Source of the DNA: Achatina immaculata
Lineage: Eukaryota > Mollusca > Gastropoda > Stylommatophora > Achatinidae
Assembly (NCBI GenBank): GCA_009760885.1
Contig: CM019717.1
Span: 46,578,866-46,642,865, forward strand
Length of the DNA: 64,000 nt
Reading direction: 5' to 3'
The translations under genes were made by a program, and so were the position numbers. Of this stretch, positions 44,550-56,082 are shown piece by piece (within the stretch, counting starts at the first letter, position 1; each line of letters starts with the position of its first letter). The notes beneath the pieces are model-generated. The model did not search any database, was not told the origin of the DNA, and was given only the letters and a program-made list of their open reading frames with translations.

Positions 44550-45878
44550 TTTGGGATCAAGAAAAAGCTTCAGAGGAGTGGAAAACTGGCCTTATAGTAA
44601 AACTACCAAAGAAGGGTGACCTCAGAGATTGCGGGAACTGGAGAGGCAGTACTCTCCTGCTACTCACCAGTAAAGTATTTTGCCGAAAAAATCATCAACA
44701 GAATTGTACCAGCACTTGAGGGAAAACTTCAGAAAGAGCAGGCAGGATATAGGAAAGGAAGATCATGCATAGACCACATATTTGTACTTAGACAAATGTT
44801 AGAGCAGGCAAATGAGTGGCATAGCACAACATACACACTGTTTATAGATTTTGAGAAAGCCTTCGACAATGTCAACGGAGACGCACTGTGGAAAATTCTA
44901 AGATAGCCTGGCCTCCCCCATAAAATAGTGAATGTCGTCAAAGGGTTTACAGTACAAAGTGATTTGCGGAGAACATACCTCTAGCAGCTTTAAGGTACAA
45001 AAGGGAGTAAAGCAGGAATGTGTACTATCGCAGACATTATTTATCTTGACAGTAGACTGGTTAATGACAACATCAGACAATTACAATGCAGAGGATTACA
45101 ATGGACCCTCGACACAGTGCTGGAGGACCTTGACTTTGCCGACGACATTTATCTTCTATCAAGCAAGGACAAAGATATGCAAGATATAAACACGCTAACT
45201 CACAATGCAAACAACATAGGTTTAAAGATCAACGTAGGAAAGACAAAGTTAATGAATCAAAATGTGAACCGCAGAAATGTACTCAGAGTAGATAGCAAGT
45301 TAGTGGAGGAAGTCAACGAATTTGTATATCTTGGCAGAAGTGTAGTAGAAAATGGAGACAGCATAGAAGACATCAACAGCAGACTTACTAGAGAAGCCCG
45401 GCTTTTGCAATGCTGCAGACTATATGGAAATCTAAAAAACTAAGCATGAATACGAAAATCAGGATACTTAAGAGTAATGTTCTAAGTGTACTACTCTATG
45501 GAAGTGAATGCTGGAAAATCACCAAAACCATAGAAAACAGGCGGAATTCTTTCCAGGATAAACGTTTACGAAGAATTAGGAAAAACATTTTGGCCAAACA
45601 CCATAAGAAATAACATCTTGTTGGCAGAAATGCAGATGAAACCACTGACAGCAATTAATGAGGAAAGACGCTGGCGATGGTTGGGACAACTGCTCCATAT
45701 GACTGACAACTCACTACCAAAAATAGCACTAAGATGGACACCACAGGGGAACAGAAGTAAGGGCAGACCAAAGGAGACATGGAGAAGAACAACAGAGAGA
45801 ATGTTGAGCAATAGAGGGCTCACATGGGCAAGAGCAGAAAAAAAGGCAAAGAACAGGAAGCCCCATGTGCCTTTAAGG

Positions 45879-45881
<3 letters not shown>
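44550..45881 (+). mobile_element. LINE A (RTE-like), RT to 3' end
   Basis: Covers LVKLPKKGDLRDCGNWRG-like residues at about 44590, EQAGYRKGRSCIDHIFVLRQ and YTLFIDFEKAFDNVNGDALW (44616-44906), VKQECVLSQTLF after a frameshift, and LEDLDFADDIYLLSSKDKDM (FADD active-site box, 45018-45443). Then KLVEEVNEFVYLG, LLYGSECWKITKTIE, RWRWLGQLLHMTDN and KGRPKETWRRTTERM. At least three frameshifts. It ends in (GA)n at 45882-45922. The flanks repeat ATTTTTTAGTCA.GGGGATAAAGA on both sides, which is the host minisatellite and possibly the target duplication. Confidence 0.92.
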
Positions 45882-45923
<42 letters not shown>

Positions 45924-45926
<3 letters not shown>

Positions 45927-46165
45927 GAATTTTTTAGTCAGGGGGATAAAGAAAGCTTGTAATTTTTATTTTTGGGAGGGGGGGGGGGGTTTTCACGGGG
46001 ATAAAAAAAATTTATGTTTTTTTCCCCTCGTGGGGATAAAGAAACTTTATAAACTTGTTTTTATGTGAGGATAAAGAAACCTTATAAACGTTTTTTAAAG
46101 GGCTAAAGAAACTCTATACTTTTTTTCACATAATAAAGAAACTTTATAATTGTTTTTCACGTAAT
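45924..46165 (+). repeat. Right part of about 29-bp minisatellite
   Basis: About 8 units of TTTTTCACGGGGATAAAGAA then ACTTTATAA, with G and C runs at 45975-45989 and 46190-46204. Confidence 0.88.
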
Positions 46166-46619
46166 AAACAAAATTTATAAACTTTCCCCACTCCCCCCCC
46201 CCCCACACACACACGTGCTGGCATAATTCAGTAAACCTGGACAGCGTCTGTCACGTGAAGCACACCCAACCCGGTTAACAATTTCCAGGCATATTCGCTC
46301 AAACATCCCTTCTTCAGCTGTGACTACGATGTCAGTGACTCTCTCCATCAGGTCATGAATGCTCTAAACATTAAGTCTCCTACACGATATCAAGAAACCG
46401 TACCAGAGCTTTCTCTCCGCTTGTGTTTTTCACATTTTCTAAAGCCTGTGTAAACGCTGCGTGCTTTCAGAGCACAGATAAATGAAAGTTTTGCTGTCTG
46501 CCTAACATTCTTCCTGCAACTAACGTTTAGATCTGTGAACGTCAGTACAGCTAAGTCGAATGAAGTTTTGGCCAACTGATTCTTACCGTCCTGAATCCAC
46601 TGACTTGTCTTGTCTTGTC
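46166..46619. other. No gene seen
   Basis: Unrecognised. The minus frame 46390-46692 runs into R1 and has no domain. Confidence 0.4.
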
Positions 46620-46955
46620 TTGTGCTATCTTCCTGTAACTGCGAGCTGGTGTTCTTTGCAGCCGATGCTGTAGTGGTGTTGAGGTACAGCATCGTGTCTG
46701 CGTGGGAAAGGGTTATGGCAGGTATTTTTTTTCAGCCCCCCGAGTACAGCTAAAAACATGGGGATGCAATGCTTCTTTAGCAGACTCCACCACCATGGAG
46801 ACTATAGCAATCCCTGCCCCGTTAGTCAGATTAGGCATATCACTAGTGGTACCAACGGAGAGGTGGGACAGGGTCTTGGTCAGCTATGGTTCGCAATCCC
46901 TGATGCTAGCATATCGGCTATGGGTCGCTGATTGCCTAATCGGACAGTAGCTTCA
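46620..46955 (+). mobile_element. Repeat R1 copy, single VNTR unit
   Basis: Starts GCGAGCTGGTGTTCTTTGCA, then TACAGCATCGTGTCTGCGTG, GCTTCTTTAGCAGACTCCAC, GGTGGGACAGGGTCTTGGTC and GGTCGCTGATTGCCTAATCG. It gives the shortest, apparently unexpanded form (about 335 bases). Confidence 0.87.
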
Positions 46956-47057
46956 CTTTCCCCCTCCGAATCCACTGAATCATTATATACCTCCATAGAC
47001 TTTATGTTCATGTGGGTCTTGTCATTTGCAGGACGTTACTCTCTTGACATTCAGTCC

Positions 47058-47177
47058 TTGTCTAGCCAGAATGCCACACACCATAACTTCAACCAACAAT
47101 AGCCTTTATACACCGTTGTCTACCCAGAATGCCACACACCATAACTTCAACCAACAATAGCCTTTATACACCGTTGG
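47058..47177 (+). repeat. 58-bp direct repeat, 2 units
   Basis: Perfect or near-perfect duplication of GTCTACCCAGAATGCCACAC to TTATACACCGTT. Confidence 0.93.
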
Positions 47178-47464
47178 TCTCAACCACTTTCACTTGACTA
47201 GTCTTATGTTCTCCGTCTGCAAATTTTAGTGGCTTCCCCGGTTAGAAGAGTGCGTGCCTGCGGAACTGTTGTATCAGTTTTCCCAGACAAAGTTATTTTT
47301 AACAAATTACTAAGGGTTTTTTTTTTCCTAAACATCTTTCAGGTGTCGTTAATTAAATTACGTTTGTTTACTACAAAACCAAAAATCTCAAGACCACCCA
47401 AACAGCTGTAGAATAAACACATCCACGATGTTTCTGACAAGTAGTCTATATATAGCTTACTTTT

Positions 47465-47640
47465 TTTCAGAATTAGAGTTTACGAAAACAAAACAAACTA
47501 AAACAAAACAAATGGTAGAAAAAAGTACAAGAAGAAAACGACCATCAAGAAACAATTATTTTATTTTCATTTTTTTACACAGTCGCTACCATGGCCTACT
47601 GTTGGAAAGGATGTGATTTAATCTCGTTTGAGAGCTTTTT
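47465..47640 (+). repeat. Repeat R3, copy 2
   Basis: Matches 37140-37400 (ATGGCCTACTGTTGGAAAGG, then ATGTGAT, then TTTGAGAG). It lies directly left of a large minisatellite. Confidence 0.65.
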
Positions 47641-48612
47641 TTATTTCATATTTTAACAGCGGCCTCTCTTTCTGATATGTTATTTTATATTTTAATAACG
47701 ACCTCTCTTTCTATATTATTTTATATTTTAAAGCGACCTCTCTTTCTTATATTTTACATTTTACAGCGATCTCCATTTCTGATATGTTATTTTCCATTTT
47801 AACAGCGACCTCTATATATAACATGTTATTATTTTATTTTAACAGCGACCTCTATATCTTAATGTTTTATATTTTAATAGCGACCTCTATATCTGATATG
47901 TTATTTTAAGTTTTTAACAGAGATCACTATATCTTTTATGCTTTTTAAATTTTTTTAAAATTTTACCAACGACATCTATATCGCAAATGTTATTTTATAT
48001 TTTAACAATGATCCCTATATCTAATGTTATTTTTATATTTTAACAGCGACCTCTATATCTTAATGTTATTTTATATGTTAATAGCAACATCTGTATCTGA
48101 TATATTATTTTCAGTTTTTAACAACGATCTCTATACCTTTTATGCTATTTTTAAAATTTTTTTATTTTAACAGCGACCTCTATATCTGAAATGTTATTTT
48201 ATATTTCAACAGCGATCCCTATATCTGATGTTATTTTATATTTTAACAGCGACCTCTCTTTCTATGTTATTTTATATTTTAACAGCGACCTCTGTTTCTG
48301 ATAGTTTATATTTTAACAACGATCAACATTTCTGATACGTTATTTTCTATTTTAACAGCGACCTCTATATCTGACATGTTATTATTTTATTTTAACAGCC
48401 ACCTCTATTTCTTAATGTTATTATATATTTCAATAGCGACCTCTCTATCTGATATGTTTTATTTTCAGTTTTTAACAGCGATTTCTATATCTGATACGTT
48501 TTTTAAAAACATTTTAACAGCGAGCTCTATATCTTAAATGTTATTATATATTTTAACAGCGATCCCTACATCTGATATGTTACTTTATATTTTAATAGCG
48601 ACCTCTTTATTT
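47641..48612 (+). repeat. About 39-bp minisatellite, about 25 degenerate units
   Basis: Unit ATATTTTAACAGCGACCTCT then ATATCTGATATGTTATTTT, with variable unit length (about 33-45). Confidence 0.94.
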
Positions 48613-48800
48613 TATACGGTGTTTTCCGCTCATGATGAAGGTTTTACTGTAAAAGTTTCTTCCTGCATACTTCCTCAAGATGTTCTATCCCCTTCTCATT
48701 TATTCATTTTTATTTGGACAAATATCAGGAGGGAAAAAAAAAAGAAATTAAAGAATGTTGTAATGTCCGAGATAATAAGAAGGAAATGAAAAATAATAAT
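48613..48800. other. No gene seen
   Basis: Unrecognised sequence between minisatellite and SINE. Confidence 0.3.
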
Positions 48801-48804
48801 GATA

Positions 48805-48985
48805 AGGGCTTTGAGTGGTGCAATAGTTAGTGGGCGCTCGTCTCTTATAACGAGGTCGATGGTTCAAGTCCAGCTTGGAGCGTCACAGCCATCCAGTTGT
48901 AGAAATGCATGCCCAGTTCCATTACAGGCTGAGGTAGCAAAGGCGACTATGCATGATCAATGTTCCCTCTAAGGGTTTGTGGTCT
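48805..48985 (+). mobile_element. tRNA-derived SINE, truncated
   Basis: Head with TGGTGCAATAGTTAGTGGGC (box A) and GATGGTTCAAGTCCAG (box B), then CCAGTTGTAGAAATGCATGC and AGGTAGCAAAGGCGAC, the shared SINE core. The 3' tail is not recognised. Confidence 0.78.
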
Positions 48986-49439
48986 GTGTGCAAAATGTTC
49001 AGTTCATATGCAAAAAAACATATTGTGCGTGTAAATGTGCATAGTAACACATACGCGGGCGCCGTAATGTCTTGTACATTTAATAGCAGGATAAACCTGC
49101 TGTACTTTTCGGTTACTGGTATTTAGTTAATTGCAATGATGATTTATTTGTTTACGTATTCAGTGGTTCTTCTACAGTACTACCTAAACTAGGCCATAAA
49201 AGAGCAGTTGAAACATCCGATCCGAAAGTCATTTCCCAACAAGAAAGAAACAGTAAAAGAAAAACGTCCACCATCATTGCATTTTTCTTGATCGCTATTA
49301 TAGCACGGAGTAACATCTGGAAACTGGAAAAGAAAAGTAGCAGCTTCATGTTTTTTTCTTGCGCGGTATGATTTTTTTTTCCTGTGGGTAGCTTAGATGT
49401 GCGTGATCCTGACCACATCGCACTGCCCTGTGCCCTCCT

Positions 49440-49480
49440 TCCTCCTCCTCCTCCTCCTCTTCTTCTTCTTCTTCTTCTTC
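49440..49480. repeat. (CCT)n(CTT)n trinucleotide run
   Basis: About 40 bases of CCT then CTT just left of the R1 copy. Confidence 0.9.
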
Positions 49481-49487
49481 TATCACC

Positions 49488-49860
49488 CTGGAACTTTGAG
49501 CTTGATGTTCTTTGCAACCGATACGATGAAGATTGTGGAGAACATCATGGTGTTGGACGGAGCAGTTTAAGGCGGCCATTTTGTTTTTCAGTCTCTGAGT
49601 GGAGCGGGGTGTAATACTTCTTAGTTGACTCCACCACCATGGGGAAAAAAAGTAAAGGTAATCCTGTCATGCCTTAGAGCCACATAGGGATATGGCGTTA
49701 GTGTGGGGACTATTGCAATTCTTGTCCCATTAGGCAGTCTAGGCCTGTTGTGCTGGGTGTACCAAAGGAGAGGTGGGACAGGGAACTGGTAAGCACTAGT
49801 TCGCCAACCCTGATGTCAGATGTGAGTCAGTGACTGCCAAGTAGGACAGCATCTTCGCCC
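49488..49860 (+). mobile_element. Repeat R1 copy, interrupted by SINE tail
   Basis: TTGATGTTCTTTGCAACCGA, CTGAGTGGAGCGGGGTGTAA, GACTCCACCACCATGGGG, then after an insertion GTGGGGACTATTGCAATTC, GGTGGGACAGGGAACTGGTA and GTGACTGCCAAGTAGGACAG. One VNTR unit. Ends in poly-C (49857-49874). Confidence 0.82.
49643..49705 (-). mobile_element. SINE 3' end inserted in R1
   Basis: AAAGTAAAGGTAATCCTGTC and CCACATAGGGATATGGCGTT match the 3' end of the SINE at 12902-13160 (minus). The R1 sequence CATGGGGACT is split here with TGGGG repeated on both sides, a possible 5-base duplication. Confidence 0.75.
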
Positions 49861-49914
49861 CCCCCCCCCCCCCCTCCGTCAGGTGCCGATAGGCCGAGAA
49901 AAATATGCCTCATT

Positions 49915-50235
49915 TCATTTCATTTGCATGTCCCTTGCGGAACATGCTCTAACAGCTCTAACATCCCTAACAGCTCTCCTGTAGGCCTCTCGGTTGTGAG
50001 CAAGATGCCCTGCTTCTGATGCATCCAATTTCGCAGATTATCAAAGATGTACTTGCAGCCATCTTCGCCTTGGTTTTCCTCTCTTTCTTTTTTCCCATTA
50101 TTCACACTTCCAAGACGGTCTTCTCTAGATCATCATGGCGTTTAATGTGTCCAAAATATTTAAGTTTTCTCTGTTTTATCCTCGTTACTAGCCAACCTAA
50201 TCTTCATTATTAAGTTCTTGTAGCGTGATGCAATA
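49915..50235 (-). mobile_element. LINE C 3' part
   Basis: Matches 57732-58020 (GCATGTCCCTTGCGGAAC, CTGTAGGCCTCTCGGTTGTG, CAAGACGGTCTTCTCTAGAT) with an ATTTC-rich tail at its 3' end (left) and AT repeats at the right. Confidence 0.85.
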
Positions 50236-51324
50236 TATATATATATATGGCTAGTAAAAGCATATTCCCTCAGTTCTCTTATTTTATATCATATCAAAGA
50301 CGAGTCGCTGTATATTTTGCTTTTCTTAACGAAGCTTATTGTGTTGAAATGTTGCAGTGAACCACGTGAATGTGAACTTATTTAAAACCTCCTATCTATC
50401 CGTTACTTGTAAAAATAGAACCTCTGTGTAAAAACTTATAGTGTCTGCTGAACAACTGTTAACAACAAACGAAGTCACCAGAAGAGCCGTGGAAAATGCA
50501 CATGCACCAGTTTGCTTTCACGAGAAAAGAACAATTTAGGATACGGCCGCCAAATTCATCTCAGATGAAGGGAAAAGAAGGCCTACACAATCTGACCCTG
50601 CAATGCTGGCAGAAAGGGGAAATCATTCCAGGCGGGTCAGTAGCCACACTCTGCGCGCAGGGGAGTTAATTAAGATAACGTTGAATTTACAGTAAACGTA
50701 CAGCGAGACCATTCTACGCATGATCTAATCTTGAAAGGAAGAAACAAAGACAGACAGAAAGAAACAAAGAAAGAAAGAACTTTCTTCGCATTGATTCATT
50801 TACTTTATTCTCTCTTTTTTTTCGTTTTTATCAGTACTGAGATGAAGTGAAAGATTCTTTACACTTGTTTAGTCCTAGAATTTTCTCAGATCTGTTTCCA
50901 CAAAGGGAAATGAAAATCATGCTGGTAGTAGAAGGAAGTGGCGATCTGAGTGGTTTCTCATAACCAAAATGTCATGACTGGTCAAATGTCTTCTCTTAGT
51001 GGGAAATAAGTGCTTTTGTTAATCAAGGATTCTGCTTTCAGCAACTACCTGACATTTAACACTGCAGAGATTCCCAAGACGGAATTTGTGGACTGAGCCA
51101 GGCAGCGGTCTTTTGATCTCTGATACAACCTTGACACTGAAAGCTGGTGTAGTTTAAATTACCTAGTATTACCTCATGTGGGTTGATCAGAATTTAAACA
51201 GATAGTTTAAATGACCAGATTCTAAAACCGGAGACGTGAAATGTAGCTGGTGGCAGCATATGTCAGTTTTATTTACCGATGGGCAAAGAATAAACAAAAC
51301 TTGCAAAACTGAACAGGAGCTAAG
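50236..51324. other. No gene seen
   Basis: Unrecognised sequence. Confidence 0.4.
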
Positions 51325-51430
51325 ACAAACCTCTCTCAGACAGATCAGTCAAGACATCTCAGTTTACAGATCAGTCAAGACATCTCAGTTTACAGATCAG
51401 TCAAGACATCTCAGTTTACAGATCAGCATG
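51325..51430 (+). repeat. 26-bp minisatellite, about 3-4 units
   Basis: Unit TCAGTCAAGACATCTCAGTT then TACAGA. Confidence 0.9.
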
Positions 51431-51689
51431 TGACTGCTAAGTTTTGATTTGGAATCAGTGTATGAATGTAATGGATTAATGACGTCTTGTGAAAATGAGT
51501 TTGAATATAATTGATATTATAAGGATAATTTTGATGTCTCACAAGTCTCTGTTGCTGCCTATTGCTGCGTGACAAAATGAGTGAAATTCAAACAGTTCAT
51601 ATATACATACAGTAATGTCAGCATTAAAATAAGAGCAATGAACAAACAAACAAAAAAATCATGACGTGCTGTAATCCTACATGGAACAA

Positions 51690-52560
51690 AGCTACATTAA
51701 AGTAGATATGAATATTACAAATATTAAAGTAGATAATGAATATTACAAACATGAAAGTAGATGATGAATATTACAAACATGAAAGTAGATGATGAATATT
51801 ACAAACATTAAAGTAGATAATGAATATTACAAACATGAAAGTAGATGATGAATATTACAAACATGAAAATAGATGACGAATATTACAAACATTAAAGTAG
51901 ATCATGAATATTACGAACATAAAGTAGATGATGAATATTACAAACATGAAAATAGATGACGAATATTACAAACATTAAAGTAGATGATGAATATTACAAA
52001 CATTAAAGTAGATGATGAATATTATAAACATGAAAGTAGATGATGAATATTATAAACATGAAAGTAGATGATGAATATTACAAACATTAAAGTAGATGAT
52101 GAATATTACAAACATGAAAGTAGATGATGAATATTATAAACATGAAAGTAGATGATGAATATTATAAACATGAAAGTAGATGATGAATATTATAAACATT
52201 AAAGTAGATGATGAATATTACAAACATTAAAGTAGATGATGAATATTACAAACATTAAAGTAGATGACGAATATTACAAACATTAAAGTAGATGATGAAT
52301 ATTACAAACATTAAAGTAGATGATGAATATTACAAACATTAAAGTAGATGACGAATATTACAAACATTAAAGTAGATGATGAATATTACAAACATTAAAG
52401 TAGATGATGAATATTATAAACATTAAAGTAGATGATGAATATTATAAACATGAAAGTAGATGATGAATATTACAAACATTAAAGTAGATGATGAATATTA
52501 CAAACATGAAAGTAGATGATGAATATTATAAACATGAAAGTAGATGATGAATACTGCAAA
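51690..52560 (+). repeat. 28-bp minisatellite, about 30 units
   Basis: Unit ATTACAAACATTAAAGTAGA then TGATGAAT. Variants TTAAAG and TGAAAG and ATTATAAA are mixed, showing unit shuffling. Confidence 0.96.
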
Positions 52561-52840
52561 CATTAAAGTTAGAATATTCCGACAAAGAACAGGGCTGAGG
52601 CACAATCTGTATCCGAAGCTTGAAAACTGCTTTAATGGACCCATGTGCCTGCAGTGTACAGCCACGGGCAGCACAGCACACCCTCCACAGATGTCATCTA
52701 CACAACATACTCAGGCAAAGGATCTGGCGAGACCGTAGTTACTTTCAAACCTCAGACGAACTCACGCATTCCTGAGAGATACTGACGTGGAACAATGAAG
52801 AAGTCATCTTTATAATTATGATCAGTTCAGAGAGTTCTCA
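52561..52840. other. No gene recognised
   Basis: Short non-repetitive stretch between two arrays. The frame 52544-52738 has no known domain. Confidence 0.3.
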
Positions 52841-53400
52841 ACTTCGTCTTCTTTTTCTTCCATCGTTCTTTCTTCCTTCTCAACTTTGTCTTTTTTGTGT
52901 CTTTCTTTCTTTGTCCTCAACTTTGTCTTCTTTTTTCTATCTTTCTTTCTTTATTTCTTCTTTTCAACTTTGTCTTTTTTCTGTCTTTCTTTCTTTGTTC
53001 TCAACTTCGCCTTCTTTTTCTTTCTTTCTTTGTCCTCAACTTTGTCTTCTTTTTTCTATCTTTCTTTCTTATTTCTTTCGTTTCAACTTTGTCTTTTTCT
53101 GTCTTTCTTTCTTTGTTCTCAACTTAGCCTTCTTTTTCTTTCTTTCTTTGTCCTGAACTTTGTCTTCTTTTTCTGTCTTTCTTTCTTTCTTAGTTCTCAA
53201 CTTAGCCTTTCTCTGTCTTTCTTTCTTTGTTCTCAACTTCGCCTTTTTTCTTTCTTTGTTTTCAACTTCGCCTTCTTTTTCTTTCTTTCTTTGTCCTCAA
53301 CTTTGTCTTCTTTTTTTCTATCTTTCTTTCTTTCTTCTCAACTTCGCCTTTTTTCTCTTTTTTCTTTCTTTGTATGGTGCTTTAGTACTCTTTTGCTTTC
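52841..53400 (+). repeat. Pyrimidine-rich (CTTT)n-based tandem array
   Basis: Units of about 35-55 bases built on TCAACTTTGTCTTCTTTTT and CTTTCTTTCTTTG. Strong strand asymmetry over about 550 bases. Long FFLSFFL frames are compositional. Confidence 0.94.
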
Positions 53401-53875
53401 AAGGAGAATGAACACCAGAAAAAAAAGTAGATTAGATGAAGAAAATAAACATAAAGTGCCAAAGTGAAGTTAGGGTTCTATATTTTTGGAGCTAGACAGA
53501 GGTCAAAGGGAGAAAATGCGTATAATACAATGAAACGAATAATATCAGAAAATTCTCATTTACCTTTCCTTCCTTCAATCATTCAGGACATAATTATACC
53601 CCTTAGCTAGCAATTCTTTCAAGGGAAATAAATATTCTAGTTTTTCATAGATTTATATGGCGCTATTAAATAATTTAATTTAAAACTTTATAACAAATAT
53701 CTTCCAGAAAATCATTACTATCACCGTCTTGTTTTACTATCAAACTAATATTGCTTGAAGTTTTGGATATTTTGAAATGTATAATAAAACTTTTCTTTAC
53801 ATATTTTCAGTTTTAATTTCCTGGGATATTTTACTAATTTAGATACACGACACCGTGAAACCTGATATGATCGTT
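53401..53875. other. Upstream of U2-like gene; no gene seen
   Basis: AT-rich sequence. A proximal sequence element cannot be called from the sequence alone. Confidence 0.35.
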
Positions 53876-54062
53876 ATCGCTTCATGGCCTTTTGGCTAAG
53901 ATCGAAGTTGTAAAATCTGTTCTTATCAGTTTAATATCTGATACTGGTTCACTGAACCATTGATGGTATTATCTGATTTTTAGACTGAGAAGGGGATTAT
54001 GGGGCTTGCTCCACCCTCGTCACTGGTCGACACGGACTTGCAGTGTCTCCGTGACCGGCCTA
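53876..54062 (+). ncRNA. U2 snRNA-like gene, divergent variant or pseudogene
   Basis: 187 bases in U2 order. The 5' end ATCGCTTCATGGCCTTTTGG then CTAAGATC differs from the animal consensus at two of the first 28 positions, and CTGTTCTTATCAGTTTAATA then TCTGATAC is fully conserved (stem IIa region). Stem IIb is kept as TGGTTCA/TGAACCA. An Sm-like ATTTTTA follows, then GGGGCTTGCTCC (stem III) and CACGGA..TCCGTG inside GGTC/GACC (stem IV). The branch-site recognition element, normally GTAGTA, reads GTAAAA, and one base is inserted before it. No A tail follows, so it does not look like a processed copy. U2 pairs with intron branch sites in the spliceosome, and this copy would pair poorly. Confidence 0.85.
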
Positions 54063-54829
54063 CACAAATGAAAAATAAGGAAGGTTAACATTGGTAGTAA
54101 AAGGTCACTTCATATCTGGAGACATCACATGGCACACCCTCTCCCTTATAGATAAATGAAATCTACGACATGACACTGGTCTGTTTCAAATACAAATTCT
54201 TTATTCTGAAGCATCCTATGGTTTTCTTTTACTTGACCGTACAAGATAAAAGAACATTATCTCCTTTCATCTTATCTCCCAGCAGGTCACGCCCGCCTCC
54301 CACAATTGCGCAACGATAGTCACCAGTCATGCTGACTTTCATACACCTAAATATGATCAAATATTTGTAACAATAATGTAATATATGTGTGTGCCCGCGT
54401 TTTTTTTCACATACGCTCCCATCAAAAGTGTATCCAGTTAGCATACACCCCATTCCATTACAAGATCGTATGTTTAGTTCAAATACCTTTTATCGTATAA
54501 CCATGCACAATTCCACGTAAAGCCGTCCAAGTGACATGTTAAAAATTTGTTGAAAATAAAGATTTGAACAAAATTTTTTTTGTTGTTTAATATTGTAACT
54601 TACTTAACTCCAGACCACCGGTACTGAATGTCGACGAGTCCCTTGCCTACGTCTATTTGTGTAAATACAAGCGTAGATAATTTGTGCTCGGTACAGTACA
54701 GAGAACTCAGCCAAACCGCGTATCCTTGACCTTGACATGCAGAGTAATCAAAAAGTCAGTCCCTGGTTAAGAAAAAAAAACAAAAACTTTTCAGTTGAAA
54801 AAAAAAAAGAATCAGACAGACATGCGCGT
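54063..54829. other. No gene seen
   Basis: AT-rich unrecognised sequence. Confidence 0.4.
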
Positions 54830-55205
54830 ACATACACTTACACACACACACGCAGGCACACACTTACACTTACACACGCAGGCACACACTTACACACGCA
54901 GGCACACACTTACACTTACACACACACACACGCAGGCACACACTTACTTACACACGCAGGCACACACTTACACACGCAGGCACACACTTACACTTACACA
55001 CACAGGCACACACTTACACACGCAGGCACACACTTACACTTACACACGCAGGCACACACTTACACACAGGCACACACTTACACTTACACATGCAGGCACA
55101 CACACTTACACACGCAGGCACACACTTACACACACACGCAGGCACACACACACGCAGGTACACACACGCAGACACACACTTACACACGCAGACACACATA
55201 TGCGT
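54830..55205. repeat. (CA)-rich tandem array
   Basis: Units such as CACACGCAGGCACACACTTA, repeated about 15 times with varying length. Thr/His-rich frames are compositional. Confidence 0.96.
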
Positions 55206-55444
55206 GCAGGAAAAAAAGGGGAGGTGGGACACAGAAAGGACATGGGCAGTATGTGGAGTGTAAAATATTGCTCCTTGTAGATTTTGTACCTCCCATATGC
55301 TGACGACACAGTATCAGTACTGAGACCTGCAACATCTCTTGGATAAAGTTGCCAAATAAAGTGAACAAAAAAACAGAGAGTATGGTTATATCTAAGAAAC
55401 AGTAAATGTAAAGATAAAATTCCCGTTTCCATGCCATTTAACAG

Positions 55445-55680
55445 ATAAAAGGGATGGCGACTGCAGTAAAACTGGTTAATATAAATAAGGTAGATAGAGG
55501 TGTATGGTGCAGTTTTACAAAGTGAGGGAGGAAGTGAGCAAGGTGATAAAAAAACGAATATAAAGTATGAGAATATATAAATGAAAAACATACAACATCC
55601 GATATTTCGGCTTGAGCCTTATTCGAGGATACATGCAGAAACAAAATACAAACATATATAACTTATCTGAAGCGTCTTGC
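55445..55680 (-). mobile_element. Penelope-like element, 3' tail with hammerhead-like core
   Basis: Downstream (minus strand) of the GIY-YIG ORF. Shares ACTGCAGTAAAACTGGTT, GAGGTGTATGG and the CCGATATTTCGGCTTGAGCC block with 26541-26840. In reverse complement, 55590-55625 reads CTCGAATAAGGCTCAAGCCG then AAATATCGG. A GGCT/AGCC hairpin followed by GAAA matches half of a hammerhead core, but the CUGAUGA box is damaged. Confidence 0.6.
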
Positions 55681-56082
55681 TCTCAGTAAAGCGGAAATGT
55701 ATGTGGAAGAAGGAGGAGGAAAAAAAAACGTTGCCTACAGACAAAAGATTCCCGATATAGCCAATCATAGCGAAGAAGCGGAGAGAGGAGGACGCGGAGA
55801 GAGGAGGAGAACAAGTGGGAGAAAGGGGTTGGGGGAAGGCAATAGAAACATGATAGCCGCTAGAGGTGTCGGGGTGGGGGTGGGGGTGAGGAAAAGGGGA
55901 GAGAAAAGAGGACGCGAGAGATAATGAATGAAAAACTTAAACACCTACAGGGAGGAAATGTAAAACTGGTGAATGGGACAAGACCAATATGTTGGCAGAG
56001 AAGGAAATAGGATGGTGGTAGGGAGGGGTAGCATAGAGAAAGAAAGTAGAGTATAAAAAAGGCCAGTGGAAAAATAAAGAAG
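55681..56082. other. Probable Penelope-like 3' UTR
   Basis: GA-rich sequence between the ORF stop and the tail repeat. No other gene seen. Confidence 0.4.

Noticed and set aside
48805..48900. tRNA gene
   Set aside because: Boxes A and B are present, but the acceptor and anticodon arms do not fold as a tRNA and the SINE core follows.
49152..49614. Arg- and Glu-rich frames around 49.4 kb
   Set aside because: Created by a (CCT)n(CTT)n run next to an R1 repeat.
52818..53467. Long Phe/Leu/Ser-rich frames resembling membrane proteins
   Set aside because: All come from the CTTT-rich array, and several frames are open at once, as expected from composition.
54737..55303. Thr/His-rich frame of 188 codons
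   Set aside because: Translation of the CA-rich tandem array.
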